Assembly (NCBI GenBank): GCA_016927475.1
Contig: JAFGMO010000079.1
Span: 1-55,053 of the forward strand
Origin: Candidatus Aminicenantota bacterium
GTDB lineage: Bacteria > Acidobacteriota > Aminicenantia > Aminicenantales > Aminicenantaceae
Length of the DNA stretch: 55,053 bases
Direction: 5' to 3'
The notes under the pieces were generated by a model. The model ran no database searches, was not told the origin of the DNA, and was given only the letters and a program-made list of their open reading frames with translations. Each line of letters opens with the position of its first letter. The first letter of the stretch is position 1. Shown here piece after piece: positions 51,243-55,053 of this stretch. The position numbers and the translations under genes are program-made.

Positions 51243-51578
51243 ATGAAATATTTAACACGCCAGGAAGAACTCATCCTTTTGACCGTCTTCCAGCTCAAAA
51301 ATAATGCCTATCTGGTAACCATTCGAAACCACCTCAAACAAAACACAAAAAAAAGCTGGTCCGTCGGGGCCGTCTATGTTCCGCTGGACAGGCTGAAACA
51401 GCGGGGATACCTCAAAACCCGTATCGGCGAACCGGCCGCCAAAAGGGGACGGAACGCCGTCAAATACTACCACCTAACCCAAGACGGCATCAAAGCCCTG
51501 GCCGAGATCAAAAAGGTCAACGACCTCCTCTGGGCCGGATTCAGCACGGAATCAATTTCTACACCAAAAAATGTCTGA
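51243..51578 (+). CDS. PadR family transcriptional regulator 4
   Basis: 111-aa winged-helix protein: RQEELILLTVFQLKNNAYLV, VGAVYVPLDRLKQRGYLK, wing AKRGRNAVKYYHLTQDG. The usual Gly-Gly-Arg of the wing is replaced by Gly-Arg-Asn, and the effector side differs from the other three. GGAAGG lies 7 nt before the ATG. The permease ATG lies inside its last codons (8-nt overlap). Confidence 0.88.
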   Translation: MKYLTRQEELILLTVFQLKNNAYLVTIRNHLKQNTKKSWSVGAVYVPLDRLKQRGYLKTRIGEPAAKRGRNAVKYYHLTQDGIKALAEIKKVNDLLWAGFSTESISTPKNV

Positions 51579-54183
51579 AAACCATCCCAAGCTCCCCCGC
51601 TTTGCCGCTTTTCTTTTGAAAAAATCCCTCCCCAAAGAGGAAATCCTTTATCTTTACGGCGATATCAAGGAGATCTACTTTGACCTGGCCGCGTCCAAGG
51701 GCCGCCTCGCCGCCCGGCTGTGGCTCTGGAGCCAGGTTTTTCTTTCCTCACCGCGATTTATCAGATATTCCCTATCCAGGAGGACCAACATGATCAAAAA
51801 CTACCTTCAAGCCGCCCTGCGCAGCATGAAAAAACAAAAAGGCATTACATTCATCAACCTGGCCGGTCTGGCCCTCGGCATGGCCTGCTGCCTTCTTATC
51901 CTTTCTTATATCCGTTCGGAGAAAAGCTTCGACACTTTCCACAAGAACGCCGACCGCATCTTCCGCGTGTCGACCGTACTGGAAGTCAGAGGGGATTTCG
52001 CCAGAATTGCCGTCAGCAACCACCCCATCGGTCCGACCCTGATGAGGGACTACCCGGAGGTCGAAAGCGCCGTGCGCATCCGTCCTCTCGAGGGCAGAAC
52101 CCTCGTCGCTTTTGACGAAAAACAATTCCTCGAGAACGAAGTCATGCTGGCCGACAACACCCTATTTGATGTTTTCACCTTCCCCATCCTCAGCGGAGAC
52201 CGCCATACGCCGCTGGCCAAGCCCCATACGGCCGTGCTCACCCGTTCGACCGCAGAGAAATATTTCGGCAATGAAGATCCCATCGGCCGCACTCTACACG
52301 TCAACGACGAATCCGATTTTATGGTCACGGCCGTCATCGAGGATATCCCCGCATTGTCCCACATTCAATTCGACATAGCCTTTTCCTTCGAAACTTTTTA
52401 CCTGGACCGTCCCGAACAGAGAGACCGGTGGCTGGGAGATATCAATAATTACACCTACATCCTGCTTCGGAACGCTTCCGAGGCCGGAAAAGTCGAGGCC
52501 CTTTTCCCCGGGCTTATCGAAAAGCATATGGGCCGTGTGCTAAAAGCGGTAAATGCCGAATGTGAATTTTTCCTCCAGCCCCTGACCCGAATCCACCTCC
52601 ACTCCAACATTCAGGGGGAAATCGGCCGAAGAGGAAACATCGCCGTCATCAGTATTTTCGCGGCCGTTGCCGCTTTCATCCTCCTTATCGCCTGTTTCAA
52701 CTTCATGAATCTGGCCACAGCCCGGTCAACTCAAAGAGCCCGGGAGGTGGGCTTGCGGAAGGTTCTCGGGTCCGACAGGCGGCAGCTTATAGCCCAGTTT
52801 TTGTTCGAATCGACCATTATGAGTTTCACCGCCCTTCTGGCGGCTTTGCTTTTCGTCAAGGCCGCCGAACCTCTTTTCCGGTCCCTGACCGGAACAGCAA
52901 TATCCGTCGGCCTTTTCGACCTGATTTGGCTCGTTCCGGCGCTTATCGGATTCGCCTTCCTGGTCGGCATTTTAGCCGGCGCCTATCCCGCTTTTTATCT
53001 TTCAAAATTCCGTCCTGTTTATACCCTCAAGGGATACCTTAAAAGCGGAAAAGGAGGCTCCCGATTTCGAAGCCTGCTCGTTGTGACTCAATTCATCGTC
53101 TCCATTATTTTGATCATCGGAACGATCGTCGTCCAGCGCCAGCTTCAGTACATGAAAAACAAACATTTGGGATTTAACAAGGAACAGGTTTTGGTCCTGC
53201 AGGTCCGCAATGATTCGGTCATCGAGTTCTTTCCTTCGGTCAAAGCGGATCTTCGCCAAATACCCGGGGTGCTCCAAGTTTCAGCCTGTTCCCATATTCC
53301 CAGCCACGGCGCACGGCATAACGCTTTTCTCCCCGAAGGTTTTCATCTCAAAGAATCCCTCATGTTGGGTGCCATAAGCGTCGACAAGGACTTCTTCGAC
53401 ACTCTGGGCATCGAACTGGCAGCAGGAAACAGTTTCGACAGAGACCTCGCCCAAGGATTACCTCGAGCCGCTCTCATCAACGAAAAAGCGGCCCAGCGTA
53501 TCGGTTGGGAAAACCCTGTCGGGAAAAACATTCGTGAACTCAGCGGGGCCGTCAAAAAGACCATCATCGGGGTCGTTAAGGATTTTCATACTACCTCACT
53601 GCATCAAGTCATCGAACCGCTTTTTATCGAATTTGAACCATCCCTTTTCCATCTCTTCGTTGTCCGCCTGCATTCCGAAAATATCCCTCAGACCATGGCT
53701 TCCATCGAAAAAACATGGAAAAAATGGGAAACATCGGGAGCCTTCGAATATTATTTCCTGGACCAGGCTTTTGATAACCAGTACCGATCCGAAGAAAGGT
53801 TAGGAACTCTTTTTTCCTCGTTTACTCTTCTGGCCGTTTTTATCGCCTGCCTCGGCCTGTTCGGACTGGCGGCACACGCAGTCGAACAGCGGACCAAAGA
53901 AATAGGCATCCGCAAAAGCCTTGGAGCCACCATGGGAAAAGTTTCCGTTCTTTTGACCAAAGACTTTATCCGCTGGGTTCTGATCGCAACGGTCATAGCC
54001 TGGCCGATCGCTTATTTCGCCATGAACAAGTGGCTGCAGAGTTTCGCCTACCGAGTCGACTTGGGAGTTTTTCCCTTTATGCTGGGTGCGGCGGCGGCGC
54101 TGGCCGCGGCCCTGCTGACGGTCGGTTTCAAATCCCTCAAAGCCGCCCGGACCAACCCGGCCGACGCCCTGCGTTATGAATAA
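51571..54183 (+). CDS. Duplicated FtsX/MacB-type permease 5 with prefix domain
   Basis: 870 aa. Prefix domain about 1-80 (LPRFAAFLLKKSLPKEE, YLYGDIKEIYFDLAASKGRL), TM1 about 92-112, FtsX triple about 359-490 (AREVGLRKVLGSDRRQ), repeat TM 503-523, last triple 749-870 (TKEIGIRKSLGATMGK), ending NPADALRYE. Its start overlaps the PadR stop by 8 nt, the tightest coupling in the set. The 169 bp that follow hold no gene before the FGE-family gene on the other strand. Confidence 0.92.
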   Translation: MSENHPKLPRFAAFLLKKSLPKEEILYLYGDIKEIYFDLAASKGRLAARLWLWSQVFLSSPRFIRYSLSRRTNMIKNYLQAALRSMKKQKGITFINLAGLALGMACCLLILSYIRSEKSFDTFHKNADRIFRVSTVLEVRGDFARIAVSNHPIGPTLMRDYPEVESAVRIRPLEGRTLVAFDEKQFLENEVMLADNTLFDVFTFPILSGDRHTPLAKPHTAVLTRSTAEKYFGNEDPIGRTLHVNDESDFMVTAVIEDIPALSHIQFDIAFSFETFYLDRPEQRDRWLGDINNYTYILLRNASEAGKVEALFPGLIEKHMGRVLKAVNAECEFFLQPLTRIHLHSNIQGEIGRRGNIAVISIFAAVAAFILLIACFNFMNLATARSTQRAREVGLRKVLGSDRRQLIAQFLFESTIMSFTALLAALLFVKAAEPLFRSLTGTAISVGLFDLIWLVPALIGFAFLVGILAGAYPAFYLSKFRPVYTLKGYLKSGKGGSRFRSLLVVTQFIVSIILIIGTIVVQRQLQYMKNKHLGFNKEQVLVLQVRNDSVIEFFPSVKADLRQIPGVLQVSACSHIPSHGARHNAFLPEGFHLKESLMLGAISVDKDFFDTLGIELAAGNSFDRDLAQGLPRAALINEKAAQRIGWENPVGKNIRELSGAVKKTIIGVVKDFHTTSLHQVIEPLFIEFEPSLFHLFVVRLHSENIPQTMASIEKTWKKWETSGAFEYYFLDQAFDNQYRSEERLGTLFSSFTLLAVFIACLGLFGLAAHAVEQRTKEIGIRKSLGATMGKVSVLLTKDFIRWVLIATVIAWPIAYFAMNKWLQSFAYRVDLGVFPFMLGAAAALAAALLTVGFKSLKAARTNPADALRYE

Positions 54184-54352
54184 CGGCGGCATGAAAAACA
54201 AGGCCCAAAACCGGCTTAGTGCCCGCAAATGGGAACATTTATTAGGGTAAAATCTATGAAAATAAAATAAATGCTGCGACCCCGATTGGATAATTCGGCT
54301 GACGCCTTAAAGAGATGGATTATAAAGGTAAAAAGAGATAAAGGACAAAGTG

Positions 54353-55053
54353 TTATTTCTCCCGGCAAAGGCGGAAGCCAATGTCGAGGCTGCTGTAGGA
54401 CGGGGAGTCGTAGTTGCGATTGACGGACCGTATGAGGTCGGCATTGCTGTAACAGCTGCCGCCTCGAGACACACGAAGGGAGCCGCTCGCAGGCCCTTGA
54501 GGATTATGAGTCGGTGAAAAGCTGTAATAATTTGTATCATACCAGTCCAAACACCACTCATAGACATTCCCAGCCATATCATGGACACCATAAGGGGAAA
54601 CTCCAGCCGGGTATGATCCCACCGGCATGGTTTTATCGTTACATCCAAGATAATTGGCCTTATTACAATCCGGATCACCGTTCCCCCAGGGATACCGCCT
54701 CTGGTCCGTCCCCCGGGCCGCTTTTTCCCACTGGGCTTCGGTTGGAAGATGGATGTCCTCTCCGGTCTTTTCTGACACCCAGACACAAAAAGCCTGGGCA
54801 TCATACCAACTTACAGTGATAACCGGCCGATTCCCACGGCCCCAACCTTCATCATTGGGTTTGGTCCGTCCCGTTTCGTCGCAGAAGCGGTCATACTGTT
54901 CGAAAGTCACTTCATATCTGCACACATAATATCCATCCAGATAAACATCGTGGACAGGTCGCTCATCCTCATCCCCTTCATTAAAATTATCGCCCATCTT
55001 GAACCACCCGGCCGGGATCTCCACCCAGTCGAACCAGTTTAATAGGCCGACAA
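54353..55053 (-). CDS. Formylglycine-generating-enzyme (SUMF1) family protein, 5' end cut by window edge
   Basis: The frame stays open from base 54353 (stop) to the right edge, so the N-terminus lies outside. Visible family motifs: VEIPAGWFKMGDN, DERPVHDVYLDGYYVCRYEVT, PVITVSWYDAQAFCVWVSE, LPTEAQWEKAARG, YPWGNGDP, GVHDMAGNVYEWCLDWY, LRVSRGGSCYSN and IGFRLCREK. These are hallmarks of the SUMF1/FGE-sulfatase fold, which in many bacteria is a C-type-lectin-like domain in enzymes or signalling proteins rather than a true sulfatase activator. No sulfatase gene is present here. Bacterial homologues with N-terminal kinase or other domains exist, so the missing part matters. Confidence 0.9.
   Translation of the reverse strand, partial: VGLLNWFDWVEIPAGWFKMGDNFNEGDEDERPVHDVYLDGYYVCRYEVTFEQYDRFCDETGRTKPNDEGWGRGNRPVITVSWYDAQAFCVWVSEKTGEDIHLPTEAQWEKAARGTDQRRYPWGNGDPDCNKANYLGCNDKTMPVGSYPAGVSPYGVHDMAGNVYEWCLDWYDTNYYSFSPTHNPQGPASGSLRVSRGGSCYSNADLIRSVNRNYDSPSYSSLDIGFRLCREK

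Overview
This 55 kb window looks like a chromosomal segment of an anaerobic, Gram-negative, peptide- and glycan-degrading bacterium. The best guess is Candidatus Aminicenantes or a close Acidobacteriota-like relative. This rests on gene content only: a GWxTD-domain lipoprotein, four PadR genes each followed by a large duplicated FtsX/MacB-type permease (the arrangement known as acidobacterial duplicated orphan permeases, ADOP), tricorn and S46 exopeptidases, FadL-type porins and an SBBP/DUF7948 protein. No rRNA, tRNA, CRISPR array or intact mobile element was seen.

Layout. (1) 1-6670, minus strand: flavodiiron protein, tricorn-type protease and a GH92 alpha-mannosidase cut by the left edge; probably one transcription unit. 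(2) 6857-9147: a secreted protein with kinase-like motifs, then a glycerate 2-kinase on the other strand. (3) 9307-18670, plus strand: two paralogous NSS sodium symporters, an AGCS-type symporter with an extra periplasmic domain, an LPG-synthase-type membrane protein, then a cell-division cluster envC-like / S41 / yibQ-like. The EnvC homologue lacks zinc ligands, as is normal for EnvC, and the S41 protein has also lost its catalytic residues. (4) 18699-22758, minus strand: a serine beta-lactamase-like hydrolase and a fusion of an endonuclease/exonuclease/phosphatase (EEP) domain to an Omp85-like outer-membrane barrel. (5) 23067-54183: five duplicated FtsX-type permeases, four of them behind a PadR gene, interspersed with FadL-like porins, a C69 dipeptidase, a BlaI/BlaR1-like pair, an SBBP propeller protein, a GWxTD lipoprotein, a PPi-type phosphofructokinase, an S46 dipeptidyl-peptidase and small secreted proteins. 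(6) The right edge cuts a formylglycine-generating-enzyme-family gene.

How the parts fit. Exported peptidases (tricorn type, S46, C69) would make oligopeptides and amino acids that the sodium symporters could import. The PPi-type phosphofructokinase and the flavodiiron protein fit an anaerobic, energy-limited metabolism. The PadR-permease pairs lack any linked ATPase, so their mechanism is open.

The most notable observations are the EEP-Omp85 fusion without room for POTRA domains, the catalytically dead S41 protein in the envC cluster, the orphan permease array with paired operator-like repeats at PadR promoters, a BlaR1-like protein whose sensor domain is replaced by a charged repeat, a roughly 105 bp dispersed hairpin repeat present three times, and a secreted kinase-like protein.
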